DNA of 64,000 nt from JACDEA01 sp963742585. Lineage in GTDB: Bacteria; Actinomycetota; Acidimicrobiia; Acidimicrobiales; JACDEA01. The DNA lies in assembly GCA_963742585.1 (NCBI GenBank), contig CAVUMI010000009.1, positions 1,674,001-1,738,000 on the forward strand, read 5' to 3'. A program made the translations under genes and the position numbers. The notes beneath the pieces were generated by a model. It was given only the letters and a program-made list of their open reading frames with translations, was not told the DNA's origin and made no database searches. Below, one piece after another: positions 16,233 to 25,341 of this stretch (its first letter is position 1; each line of letters begins with the position of its first letter).

Positions 16233-17501
16233 CTACAGCTGTTCGACCTGGGGACCGCTGACCCGGCGCCGGGTGTCGAACACACAGTCGGCGTTGGCGA
16301 CCACGGTGTCGTAGTCGAACACGTCATGGTCGGTGAGGATCACCACGATGTCGGCCGCCGTCACCTCGTCGGCGGTCAGGTCGACGCGCGGGATGCCGGC
16401 GGCGACGCTGGGCTCGAGCAGCAGCGGGTCGACGGCACGTACGTCGGCGCCGAGGCCCTGCAGCCGCTCGGCCACCACCACCGACGGTGACTCACGGCCG
16501 TCGCCGGTGTTTCGCTTGTAGGCCAGACCCAGCACGAGCACCCGGCTGCCCTTGACCGCGCTGCCGCGATTGTTGAGCGCCGCCTGGATACGGGCGACGA
16601 CGTAGTCAGGCATGGTGTCATTGACGTCGTTGGCCAACTCGACGAAGCGGAACGTGCGACCGACCGCCCGCTTCACCCGCCACGAGAGGTAGCTCGGATC
16701 GATCGGCAGACAGTGGCCGCCAACCCCGGGTCCGGGCCGGAACGGCATGAAGCCGAACGGCTTGGTCGACGCAGCGTCGATCGCCTCCTGGAGATCGACG
16801 CCGAGCGAGTGCGCGAAGACGGCAAGCTCGTTGACCAGCGCGACGTTCACGTGACGGAACGTGTTCTCCAGCAGCTTCGAGAGCTCAGCCTCGCGCGGGG
16901 ATGACACCGGCACGGTGGTATCGACCAGCGTGTCGTAGAAGCTCTGCACCGCTTGCAGTGACGCGGCGTCGATGCCGGAGACGACCTTGGGAGTACCGAC
17001 GAATGTGTGCTCGGGGTTGCCGGGGTCGATGCGCTCGGGGCTGTAGCCCAGGTGAAAGTCGGCGCCGGCAGTGAGGCCCGAGCCCGCTTCGAGAATCGGC
17101 TGCACGAGCTCCTGGGTGGTGCCGGGGTAGGTGGTCGACTCCAACACGACGGTGGCCCCGGCGGTGAGCGACTGGGCGACCGTGCCCGCCGCCATCTCGA
17201 CGTGGCTCAGGTCGGGCGCACCCTCGCGTAGCGGCGTGGGGACGCAGATGGTGGCGACGTCGAAACCCGCGCACGCGGAAGGGTCGTCGGACGCGGTGAA
17301 CGATCCGCTGGCCAGCGCGCGCGCCACGTCGGCCGGCGCGACGTCGTCGACGTAGGACTCCCCTGCCAGCACCCGCTTGACCCGGCTCGACTCGGGATCG
17401 AAGCCCACCACGCGGTAGCCGATTTCAACGGCCCGCATGGCCAGCGGCAGGCCGACGTAACCCAGCCCGCACACGACAACGGTCTTCGCCGCCTCGCTCA
17501 T
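16233..17501 (-). CDS. UDP-N-acetyl-sugar / UDP-glucose 6-dehydrogenase family protein
   Basis: 422 residues. The Rossmann motif GLGYVGLPL is at 12-20, STTYPGTT and YSPERIDPGN are the family motifs, and the catalytic Cys is in GVGGHCLPIDPSYL. The last domain carries LGLAYKRNTGDGRESPS. The motif set fits the WbpA/WecC branch (UDP-GlcNAc or UDP-ManNAc dehydrogenase) better than UDP-glucose dehydrogenase. It makes a uronic-acid sugar nucleotide, consistent with the converging Wzz-like gene. Its ATG overlaps the lepA stop by four bases. Confidence 0.88.
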   Translation of the reverse strand: MSEAAKTVVVCGLGYVGLPLAMRAVEIGYRVVGFDPESSRVKRVLAGESYVDDVAPADVARALASGSFTASDDPSACAGFDVATICVPTPLREGAPDLSHVEMAAGTVAQSLTAGATVVLESTTYPGTTQELVQPILEAGSGLTAGADFHLGYSPERIDPGNPEHTFVGTPKVVSGIDAASLQAVQSFYDTLVDTTVPVSSPREAELSKLLENTFRHVNVALVNELAVFAHSLGVDLQEAIDAASTKPFGFMPFRPGPGVGGHCLPIDPSYLSWRVKRAVGRTFRFVELANDVNDTMPDYVVARIQAALNNRGSAVKGSRVLVLGLAYKRNTGDGRESPSVVVAERLQGLGADVRAVDPLLLEPSVAAGIPRVDLTADEVTAADIVVILTDHDVFDYDTVVANADCVFDTRRRVSGPQVEQL

Positions 17502-19285
17502 TCGTCGAGCCGCAGCGCCGAGATAAACGCCTCCTGCGGCACCTCGACCCGTCCGATCGACTTCATCCGCTTCTTGCCTTCCTTCTGCCGCTCCAGCAGT
17601 TTGCGCTTTCGCGTTATGTCACCGCCGTAGCACTTGGCCAGCACGTCCTTGCGCTTCGCCTTCACCGTTTCCCGGGCGATGATGCGACCGCCGATGGCGG
17701 CCTGGATGGGAACGTCGAAGAGCTGGCGCGGGATGAGCTTGCGCAGCTTTTCCGTCATCTTCGCGCCGTACTCCTGCCCCTTGGAGCGATGGATGACCGT
17801 GCTGAAGGCATCGACCGGCACACCGTTGAGCAGCACGTCGATCTTGACCAGGTCGCTGCGGGCGTAGTCGGACGGCTCGTAGTCGAGGCTGGCGTAGCCG
17901 CGGGTGCGGCCCTTGAGCTGGTCGAAGAAGTCCATCACCACCTCGGCCAGCGGGATGCGGTAGATCAGCTCGATGCGCTCAGGTGAGAGGTACTCCATGC
18001 GCACCATGTCGCCCCGCCGGGTCTGGCAGAGGTCCATGACGGTGCCGGTGTATTCGGCCGGCAGGAGGATCGTGGCGGTGAGGAAGGGTTCCTCGATGAA
18101 GTCGAGCTCGGTGGGTTCGGGCATCGCGCTCGGGTTGTCGACCTCGACGACGTTGCCGTCGGTGCGGTGCGCGCGGTATTCCACGCTGGGCGCGGTGGCG
18201 ATGAGGGACAGGTCGAACTCGCGCTCGAGCCGTTCGCGGACAATGTCCATGTGCAGGAGGCCGAGGAACCCGCAGCGGAAACCGAAGCCCAGCGCGCCTG
18301 ACGTCTCGGGCGCGTAGGTGAACGATGCGTCGTTGAGGCGGAGCTTTTCGAGCGCGTCGCGCAGGTCGGCGTACTGGTCACCGTCGACCGGGAACAGCCC
18401 GCAGAACACCATCGGCTTGGGCTCGCGGTAACCAGCCAGCGGCTCGGGCGCTGGGTTGCGATAGTCGGTGACGGTCTCACCGCTGCGGGCCTCGGCCACG
18501 TCCTTGACGCCGGCGATCAGGTAACCGACTTCGCCGGGACCGAGCCGGGGAACCGGCATCGGGTCCGGAACGCGAACGCCCACCTCCTCGACATCGTGGA
18601 CGACGCCGGTCTGCATGAAGCGCAGACGCGACCCGGCATGAAGCGTCCCGTTGACGACCCGCACCGCGCTGATCACGCCGCGGTACTGGTCGTACTGCGA
18701 GTCGAAGATGAGTCCTTGCAGCGGCGCGTGCTCGTCGCCCTTGGGCGGCGGGATGCGCTCAATGATGGCGTCGAGCAGCTCGGGGACGCCCTCACCGGTC
18801 TTGGCCGAGATCCGCAGCAGGCTGTCGGCCGGGATGCCGAGAACCGACTCGATCTCTTGCGCGTACTTGTCGGGCTCGGCCGCGGGAAGATCGATCTTGT
18901 TCAGCGCACCGATGATCGTGAGGTCGTTCTCCATGGCCAGGAGACAGTTGGCCAGGGTCTGGGCTTCGATGCCCTGCGACGCGTCGACCAACAACACGAC
19001 GCCCTCGCACGCCGCCAAGCTGCGGCTCACCTCGTAGCCGAAGTCGACGTGGCCGGGCGTGTCGATGAGGAACAGCTCGTGACCCTTATGCGTGAGACGC
19101 ACGTTCTGGGCCTTAATCGTGATCCCCCGCTCCCGCTCGAGGTCCATCGAGTCCAGGTACTGCGCCCGCATGTCCCGCGCGTCGACCGCGCCCGTCAGCT
19201 CCAGCAGCCGGTCCGCGAGCGTGGACTTGCCGTGATCGACATGGCTGATGATCGCGAAGCTACGGATGTTTTGGAGGAGGGTCAT
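17498..19285 (-). CDS. lepA: LepA / EF4 ribosomal GTPase
   Basis: 595 residues from ATG 19285. GTPase motifs are intact: SHVDHGKST, DTPGHVDFG and NKIDL. The C-terminal LepA-specific domain ends YGGDITRKRKLLERQKEGKK. It back-translocates stalled ribosomes. A GTG at 19309 would add MPSPGSVP; I prefer the ATG because TTGGAGG-like context and the conserved MTLLQNIRSFAIISH start agree with it. The start lies inside the tail of the LAGLIDADG gene (26 bases overlap). Confidence 0.96.
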   Translation of the reverse strand: MTLLQNIRSFAIISHVDHGKSTLADRLLELTGAVDARDMRAQYLDSMDLERERGITIKAQNVRLTHKGHELFLIDTPGHVDFGYEVSRSLAACEGVVLLVDASQGIEAQTLANCLLAMENDLTIIGALNKIDLPAAEPDKYAQEIESVLGIPADSLLRISAKTGEGVPELLDAIIERIPPPKGDEHAPLQGLIFDSQYDQYRGVISAVRVVNGTLHAGSRLRFMQTGVVHDVEEVGVRVPDPMPVPRLGPGEVGYLIAGVKDVAEARSGETVTDYRNPAPEPLAGYREPKPMVFCGLFPVDGDQYADLRDALEKLRLNDASFTYAPETSGALGFGFRCGFLGLLHMDIVRERLEREFDLSLIATAPSVEYRAHRTDGNVVEVDNPSAMPEPTELDFIEEPFLTATILLPAEYTGTVMDLCQTRRGDMVRMEYLSPERIELIYRIPLAEVVMDFFDQLKGRTRGYASLDYEPSDYARSDLVKIDVLLNGVPVDAFSTVIHRSKGQEYGAKMTEKLRKLIPRQLFDVPIQAAIGGRIIARETVKAKRKDVLAKCYGGDITRKRKLLERQKEGKKRMKSIGRVEVPQEAFISALRLDE

Positions 19286-20159
19286 TGGCACGGAGCCGGG
19301 CGACGGCATTGTCGACGGCGGCCTCCATCATCGCTCGCCGACGGGCATGACGGACAAACGGGGTCAGCGAGGCCGCCAGCCGGCACAGTGACGCGGCGTC
19401 GTTGACGTTCACCCGCCACAAGTCCCCGTTGTAGACGGTTCCGTCCGTTCTGGGCGTACCAGCCGCTGCGACGAGGCGGTGCTTACAGCGAACGCCAATC
19501 CGGTCGCACCAGCTCGCGAACCACGCCAACACAGCAGCGTCGTAGGAGTCGATCTTGAACCTCGACCGTCCGCCGTAGACGCCAAACGAGCCCTCCGCAT
19601 CGGTGTAACCCGCAGCAAACGCCGCGGCGGCGGGCTCGGCTTCGAGGCGCTCCGGGACGACTGATCCGTACTTCGCGAGGAGGAAGTCAAACGTGGGGTG
19701 GAGCGATGCTCTGACCATCCCGCTCGCAACACGAACCGGCCCGTACGCACCGAAGACCTCATGCGTCAATGCCAGCTGCTCCGAACGCGTCGTGCTCGAT
19801 CGGACATAGATCCGTTCCCGCCGTTCTGTCGCCCACTCCGCGGAGAAGTCGCCCCACACCAACCCGAGCGCGTAGGCCCGGAACGTGCGAGAGCGTGGGC
19901 AGGGTTGAACCTCGGTCCGAGCGCGCTCCCGATCGTTTCTTAATTCGACGCCGGCGTCGGCAAGATGTCGGCGAATGGTCCATGCGGTGACGCCGAAGGA
20001 TCGGCCGAGTTCGGCACACGATGCCCGCTCGTCGACATACCGGCGCACGAGCTCGTCAGCAGGTATGGCTGCGCGCGACGTTCGCCTGACTCCCGCCAAC
20101 TCGAGACGGCCGTAGACCACCTCAGCGGAACAGCCCAAGCGCTTCGCGATCGCTCGCAC
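19260..20159 (-). CDS. LAGLIDADG endonuclease-like protein with N-terminal helix-turn-helix
   Basis: 299 residues from GTG 20159. Residues 1-25 and 45-70 are helix-turn-helix-like DNA-binding segments (VRAIAKRLGCSAEVVYGRL; CAELGRSFGVTAWTIRRHL). Two LAGLIDADG motifs follow: YALGLVWGD (96-104) and FAAGYTDAEG (181-190), with acidic residues Asp104 and Glu189 at the catalytic positions, so a monomeric two-motif nuclease is plausible. In-frame codons upstream up to a TAA near 20226 continue the HTH pattern (DLDPEDIERSYADGES) without a start codon, so the N-terminus may be truncated or frameshifted. No splicing motifs are seen, so it is not an intein. Confidence 0.75.
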   Translation of the reverse strand: MRAIAKRLGCSAEVVYGRLELAGVRRTSRAAIPADELVRRYVDERASCAELGRSFGVTAWTIRRHLADAGVELRNDRERARTEVQPCPRSRTFRAYALGLVWGDFSAEWATERRERIYVRSSTTRSEQLALTHEVFGAYGPVRVASGMVRASLHPTFDFLLAKYGSVVPERLEAEPAAAAFAAGYTDAEGSFGVYGGRSRFKIDSYDAAVLAWFASWCDRIGVRCKHRLVAAAGTPRTDGTVYNGDLWRVNVNDAASLCRLAASLTPFVRHARRRAMMEAAVDNAVARLRANDPPPKHP

Positions 20160-20233
20160 CGATTCACCGTCGGCGTACGACCGCTCGATGTCCTCAGGAT
20201 CTAGATCAAGACGAGCAACATCTCGACATTAAA

Positions 20234-20249
20234 TCGAACGTATGTTCGA
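20234..20249. promoter_or_regulatory. Perfect actinobacterial SOS (LexA) box
   Basis: TCGAAC-GTAT-GTTCGA matches the mycobacterial/Bacillus-type LexA box TCGAAC-N4-GTTCGA at every position. It lies 75 bases upstream of the LAGLIDADG gene start on the minus strand and about 110 bases upstream of the glycosyltransferase on the plus strand. The rest of 20160-20360 holds no convincing gene. Confidence 0.7.
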
Positions 20250-20360
20250 CTTCCTGACGACGTACTGCCAGGGTTGCTTCCACCGGAACGCGTCGCGACC
20301 CGAGCGCGGCCGGCGGATGTCACTCGAATTCACGGATGCCGCCGAGCTAAGCAGGTCGCA

Positions 20361-21505
20361 ATGTCTGGGCGTCAGCGCGCGAACAACCGCTCGTACGTGC
20401 TCGTGTGTCATGACGCCGGCGGGACGGTGCCACCGATGCTGGCGCTTGCAGGTGCGTTGATCAGGGCCGGCGCGACGGTCACCTTGCTGAGCCAGCCGTC
20501 AGTTGAAGCTCGCCGCGGTCGAGACCGGCTGTTCGTTCGTCGCGTTCTCAGAACTCGACAACTACGACCGGACGAGAGCGCTGGAGGACCAAATCGAGCG
20601 ATCCCTGCCCGCCATGGTCGGCTCCTCCGTCGGCAACGACCTACTCCGGCTTGTACAAGGCCTGCGACCATCAGGCGTCGTCATCGACGCGAACCTCACC
20701 GGTGCGTTGGCGGCCGCGGAAACCCTCGACCTGCCTTCTGTCGTGCTACTGCACAGCATGTTCAAGACGTTCGTCGACGTGTGGTTCGGCGAACTGTGGC
20801 CCTTCCTCGACGCCCCCATCAACGAAACGCGGGAGCGCTTTGGCGTTTCCGCGGTGAGGGGGTGGACCGACCTCTTCTCCCGCCACACCGCGGCAATGTC
20901 CGTCGTGACGACCTCCTTCGATGCTCCGGTAGAAGAACCCCTCGACAACCTGAAGCATTTTGGGTTCCTCGTCCCGGACCCGCCGCCGACCAGGCCTGAA
21001 CTCCCGGCCGGCGACAGACCACTCGCCCTCGTCAGTCTCTCCACCACCTTCCAGGCCCAGGAGCAGCTCCTCGACGCGATCATCGAAGGAGCGGCGCCCC
21101 ACGCCAGGCTGTTCGTAACAACCAGCGGATACGGCGCGATCAAGAGCGCCCACCCCGGAATAATCGTCAACAGCTACGTGCCCCACGTCGCCGTTCTCGA
21201 CGACGTCGACCTCGTCATCACCCACGGCGGTCTCGGCACCGTCGCTGCCGCACTCGCCTATGGCACCCCGTTCGGTTTGCGCGCCGATGGGCCGCGATCA
21301 ACAGCTCAACGCCGAACGCGTCGAAGGCACGGGCGCCGGTGTCGGGATCTCACCACTTTCATCACCCAACGAGATCGCCGCCGCAGTCGAGCGCGTTCTG
21401 CACGACCACAACTTCGCCCACGCCGCGGAACGCGAAGCTGCGACCAGCAACCGGGAGGGCGGCCCAACGGAAGCCGCGGCATATGTTCTCGGCCTCGGGT
21501 CGTGA
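20361..21505 (+). CDS. GT1/macrolide-type glycosyltransferase (two frameshifts)
   Basis: Three frames together give one GT-B fold enzyme. Start ATG 20361: YVLVCHDAGGTVPPMLALAGAL, the usual N-terminal GHxxP-type loop. A shift near 20507 leads to VETGCSFVAFSELDNYDRT and on to VPHVAVLDDVDLVITHGG with GTVAAALAYGTP, the nucleotide-sugar binding HGG motif of GT1 enzymes. A second shift near 21270 leads to QLNAERVEGTGAGVGISP and the end. Both shifts are +1, as elsewhere in the window, so sequencing error is likely, but real decay cannot be excluded. Substrate unknown. Confidence 0.75.
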
Positions 21506-21512
21506 GCTTCTG

Positions 21513-21884
21513 TCAGCCGGCGAGCGACTCCAACGGTCCGTGGTCGAAGAGGAACTCCTTCACCGCCGTGAGGCGACCGGCCGCAACGGACATCAGCAAC
21601 AGCGCTTCGTCGGAATACCCGTCTCGACCTCGCCCGCGTTGGTGAACAATCGCTCCACCCTCGATCGGATGGATCGCGACAATCTCGTTCTGAATCTCGG
21701 TGGCGGCAGCGAGGTCGCCCTGTAACGCGAAGAAGCGGTCGCGGCCGACATGGCGTCCCGCGAAGCGGCTCGAGCCGCCAAGTTCGAACACGAAGTCATC
21801 GGCAAGTAGTGAAGCCACGGTCTCCATGTCGCCGCTCGCCATGGACGTGAACAGCTGCTGGACAACCCCGGCGCCTTCGGTCAT
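21513..21884 (-). CDS. NTF2/SnoaL-like protein
   Basis: 123 residues with the typical start VVQQLFTSMASGDMETVASLLADDFVFEL (an alpha-helix then the first strand), a GRDRFFALQGDL helix and closing strands ALLLMSVAAGRLTAVKEFLFD. These small cone-shaped domains act as enzymes or binding proteins; no specific function can be given. It converges on the glycosyltransferase with an eight-base gap. Confidence 0.75.
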   Translation of the reverse strand: MTEGAGVVQQLFTSMASGDMETVASLLADDFVFELGGSSRFAGRHVGRDRFFALQGDLAAATEIQNEIVAIHPIEGGAIVHQRGRGRDGYSDEALLLMSVAAGRLTAVKEFLFDHGPLESLAG

Positions 21885-21905
21885 GACCGAAAGCGTAGGA
21901 GAACG

Positions 21906-22636
21906 CTACGCGGGCTTCTCCCAGACCGAGATGTGCGTGGTGCTGTCCTTCGTGAAGGGATCGCGCTTCCAGTTGCTCCACCGCTCGCGCAGAGTCATGC
22001 CGGCGATTCGGGCCATCAGGTCGAGCTCGGACGCCCAGACGTAGCGGTACGGGGCCGAGAACACTTCGAGTTCCTTGCCGTCGACCCAGTAGTGGTGGGA
22101 GTACGCGATCTGTGTGGCGACGTCGAACTCTTCGAAGGCGACCCTGGTAGGGCTCAGATGGAACGCCCGCACGGTTTCCCCGGCGGTAGCCGCTGGAGTG
22201 CCGGCACCACGACCTCGATCACGAAGCACCCACCGGGTTCGAGATGCGCGGCGACGTTGCAGAAGGTGTCGACCTGCGCGTCCTGCGTGGTCAGGTTCAT
22301 GATCGTGTTGTAGACGAGGTACGCCAGCCTGAACGTGCCGTCCACGCGGGTGGTGGCGAAGTCACCGATCGTCACGCCGATGTTCTCCGCGCCCGGTTTC
22401 GCCTGCAGCTGTTCGGCCATGGGCGGTGACAGCTCAATCCCGTGCACCCGGACGCCGCGCTGGCTCAGCGGTAGCGCGACCCGCCCGGTGCCGATGCCCA
22501 GTTCGAGTGCGGCACCGTCCCCGGCCAGATCGGCGAGAAAGTCCACCGCGGGTTCAAGAACCGCGGGCTCGAACATGTCGGTGGAGTCAGCGTCGTATCG
22601 CCGCGCCCGGTGTTCGTCGAAGTAGATCTTCGGCAC
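21906..22636 (-). CDS. Class I SAM-dependent methyltransferase (frameshifted)
   Basis: Start ATG 22636. Motif I is ALELGIGTGR (43-52), motif II IGVTIGDF and motif III NTIMNLTTQDAQ; the C-terminal half (AFHLSPTRVAFEEFDVATQIAYSHHYW) continues in another frame. Near 22185 the minus strand has GGGGAAA; one more G joins PPGETVRAFHL. This is one of only two breaks in the window that need an added base. A small-molecule methyltransferase of unknown substrate. Confidence 0.8.
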
Positions 22637-22643
22637 GCGCCGG

Positions 22644-23093
22644 TTACTCGACCTCGGCTTTGATGCGCTCGAGAGTGGTGCGCATACCGTTGCGGTTGGT
22701 ACGGCCGCGGGCCCAGCCGAGGAGCGCCCAATAAAGGCGAAGCGGCGCCGTCTTGCGCAACTCGAACGACTCAGTCACGTCGGTCCCGGCGCCGCTCGGC
22801 TCGAGTCGGTAGCGCCAGACGTTCAGCGGCTTCTTGCCCGGGCCGACGCCGAACGCGAACTCGCGGCCGGGCTCGCTGGCGATGACCGTGCAGGTCGTCC
22901 AGTAGGTCGGTCCGCGGCCGTTGCGCTTCACATGACCGCGGAATTTGACGCCGACTGCGGGTCCAGTGGCGCCGTCGAGCCACTCGGCCTCGAAGGTCTC
23001 GGGGCTGTAGCGACCGATCTTGGTGACGTCGCTGACCAGGTCCCAGACCTTCTCGGGCGGCGCAGCCATGTGGACAGTGACGGAGTCGTTCAT
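22644..23093 (-). CDS. SRPBCC-family (START-like) protein
   Basis: 149 residues from ATG 23093. Begins DSVTVHMAAPPEKVWDLVSDV, the standard N-terminus of polyketide-cyclase/CoxG-like SRPBCC proteins with a hydrophobic ligand pocket. Ends in the long helix RTNRNGMRTTLERIKAEV. The same reading frame continues upstream into the neighbouring dehydrogenase, but only because that gene is frameshifted. Ligand unknown. Confidence 0.8.
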   Translation of the reverse strand: MNDSVTVHMAAPPEKVWDLVSDVTKIGRYSPETFEAEWLDGATGPAVGVKFRGHVKRNGRGPTYWTTCTVIASEPGREFAFGVGPGKKPLNVWRYRLEPSGAGTDVTESFELRKTAPLRLYWALLGWARGRTNRNGMRTTLERIKAEVE

Positions 23094-23098
23094 GGAGC

Positions 23099-24023
23099 TC
23101 AGTATCCGAGGTCCGGGTCGACCAGGCCAATCAGCGGCTCGCCGGCGCTGAACCGGATGAGGTTTTCCTTGATGCGGGCCGACAGCATCGGGCGCGCCAT
23201 CTCGAGCGTGTTGGCGGTGTGCGGCGTGATGATGCAGTTGGGCAGATCCCACAACGGATGACCTTCGGGCAGCGGCTCGGGATCGGTGACATCGAGGCCG
23301 GCACCGCCGATCGCGCCGTCCTTGAGCGCGGCGACCAGGTCGTCGGTGATGACGTGCGCGCCCGCGCGCGACGTTGACGAGCCACGCGTAGTCGGGCATG
23401 CGATCGAGTTCAGGGCGGCCGATCACCCCGGTCGTCTCCGGGGTGAGTGCGAGGGCGAGGATCACCGCATCCGCGTGCCCAAGCGCGTCGGCGAGCGCAT
23501 CGGGGCCAACGACGTTGGCCACCCCGTCCATCGCCGCCGGGCGACGGCGCACGACGGTGATGTCGACGCGGAAAGGCGCAAGCAATGGGAGCAATGCCTC
23601 GGTGATGCCCCCGCCGCCCAGGATCGTCACCTTGCCGTCGTAGAGGCTCCGCCCGGACTGGCGGGCCCACTTGGTCGCCCGCACCCGCTTGGGTAGGTCG
23701 CGAAACCCGGCCAAGAGCAACGCAAGGGCATGCTCGGCGCAGGGCTCGGCGTAAACGCCCTTGGCGGCGGTCCACGTACGACCATCGGCGAAGATCCCGG
23801 TCGCCGCGTAGTGCTCGACGCCGGCCCAGGGCAACTGGACCCAGCGGGCGTTCGGTGCCTCGGCCAGCAGCGTGCGCAGGCCCTCGACGTCGAACGGATC
23901 GGTCCACACCACCGCATCGGCCTGGGCCGGGTCGGTCACCACGTCCCCGCCGGCCTCGGCAACTACGTCAGCCATCCAGGGCGCGACGCCGGTAGAACCA
24001 ACAATGAAGCGCGGCGCAGTCAC
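23099..24023 (-). CDS. D-isomer 2-hydroxyacid dehydrogenase (frameshifted)
   Basis: Start GTG 24023 (TAPRFIVGSTGVAPW). The NAD-binding part has VTILGGGGITEALLPLL and LALTPETTGVIG; the active-site Arg is in LVNVARG. After that motif a one-base insertion near 23365 changes frame; the corrected frame gives AHVITDDLVAAL, GGAGLDVTDPEPLP and NCIITPHTANT, with the catalytic Glu and His, ending at 23099. It acts on an unidentified 2-hydroxy acid. It is followed by an SRPBCC gene. Confidence 0.82.
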
Positions 24024-24068
24024 GATTTCGAGCCTACGAGACGTCCTGCTAGCCTCGTCCGGTTCCCT

Positions 24069-24332
24069 ATGGCCAATATCAAGAGTCAAATCAAGCGCAA
24101 CAAGCAGAACGAAAAGCGTCGTCTGCGCAATAAGGCAATCCGCTCAGAGCTCCGTACGCGCGCCAAGTCCGCAGTCGCGGCGGCCGAAAGCGGCGCCGAC
24201 ACCGCGGCCGATGCGGTCCGTGAGGCGGTCAAGCGCATCGACAAGGCAGCTGCGAAGGGCGCCATCCACAAGAACCAGGCGTCGAACCGCAAGGCGCGCC
24301 TGATGAAGCGTCTCGCCAAGCTCTCCTCCTAG
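24069..24332 (+). CDS. rpsT: Ribosomal protein S20
   Basis: 87 residues, very basic: MANIKSQIKRNKQNEKRRLR, then helices ending RKARLMKRLAKLSS. Three-helix 30S protein that binds 16S rRNA. ATG 24069 is the canonical start. It converges on holA, the common bacterial arrangement. Its TAG stop is in the first copy of a 13-base tandem repeat. Confidence 0.97.
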   Translation: MANIKSQIKRNKQNEKRRLRNKAIRSELRTRAKSAVAAAESGADTAADAVREAVKRIDKAAAKGAIHKNQASNRKARLMKRLAKLSS

Positions 24333-24352
24333 CGCCCCCTCCTAGCGCCCCC
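24327..24352. repeat. Tandem 13-bp repeat holding both convergent stop codons
   Basis: TCCTAGCGCCCCC occurs twice head to tail (24327-24339, 24340-24352). Copy one carries the rpsT TAG (24330-24332); copy two carries the holA stop (CTA at 24342-24344 on the plus strand). It is not a clear hairpin, so it is not an obvious terminator. Confidence 0.8.
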
Positions 24353-25341
24353 TCCGCGCACCCGCCCGGGCGGAGGCCCGCGGGCCCAGGCGGCTCAACC
24401 GGGCCACCAGCACCTCGAGCACCAGTTCTTCGGGCCAGGCCGACGCGCCCCGTAGGTCGAGGTCGGCGGCGGCCAGCAGCGCGATCGCACGGGCCAGCTC
24501 CGCCCGCCCGAGACGGCGCGCTTGAGTCAGGGCCTTCTTGGCCGGATAGGGCTTGACGCCCAGCAGTTCGGCCGCCTCGTTCTCGTTGGTGACACCGGAC
24601 CCGTCGAGACGCAGCATGGCGGCGTAGTGACGGTGGAGGGTCGCCATCACCACCAGCGGATGACGCTCCCCCGCCTCCAACATCCGGTGGAGCTGCGTCA
24701 CCGCGAGCTCGGTCGCCCCTGAGTCGATGGCATCGGTCAGGTCCCACGGCGCGACGCCGCCCGCCTGACCGAGAAACGGCTCGAGCTCGTCGAGGCCGAC
24801 CTTGGTGTTCTCGCCGTACGCGGCGGCAAGCATGGCCAGCAGGCCCGGTAGCCGGCCGACGTCCTCACCGAGATGCTCGTTGAGGCGATCCACCGCAGCG
24901 CGGTCGAGCTTCATACGCCGCGTCGTGCAGCTGATCGGTGATCCACGTGCCGCGCCCTTTGCCCTGCGGCACGCTGACGTCGGTGACATGGCCGACCTTG
25001 CGTACCGCCGTCGTCAGCTTCGGACTGGTCTGACCGCCGCCGGCGACGAGAACGAGCACTGCGGTGGGCGACGGATCGTCGAGGTACTCGAAGAGAGGCG
25101 CCAGTTCCTCAGCGCGGAACCGGCCGACCTCCCGCAGCACGACCACGCGCCGGTCGGCAAGGAAGGGCAGCGTGCGGCCGGCGTCGATCGCTGCGGCCAC
25201 GGGCTCCTCCGCGTCGGAGACATCTTCGACTGCGAACGGATCGTCGCCCGCCAGTTCCTCGAGGAGGGTGGTCACCGCGGCGAGCACCAGTCCCGGGTCG
25301 TCACCCTTCACGAAATGCACCGGGACGGTCGGCGCGGCCAT
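24342..25341 (-). CDS. holA: DNA polymerase III delta subunit (frameshifted)
   Basis: The N-terminal half (ATG 25341) has VHFVKGDDPGLV, then PFLADRRVVVLREVGRF, the HolA AAA-like domain. The C-terminal half in another frame begins LDRAAVDRLNEHLGEDVGRL and contains ELEPFLG and LHRHYAAMLRL. Removing one base near 24915 joins them (DAA-LDRAAVDRL). HolA loads the sliding clamp as part of the clamp loader. It abuts folP without a gap and lies opposite rpsT. Confidence 0.88.

Noticed and set aside
19260..20159. Intein in lepA
   Set aside because: lepA is complete, and no splicing blocks flank the LAGLIDADG region.
20242..20460. ORF starting in the SOS box
   Set aside because: The ATG is part of the palindrome, and the translation shows no domain and ends within the glycosyltransferase start.
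22644..24089. Fusion of a hydroxyacid dehydrogenase with an SRPBCC domain
   Set aside because: The middle part is an out-of-frame Arg-rich shadow; the corrected frame gives a complete dehydrogenase ending at 23099.
24327..24352. CRISPR-like repeat
   Set aside because: Only two adjoining 13-base copies with no spacers; no cas genes in the window.
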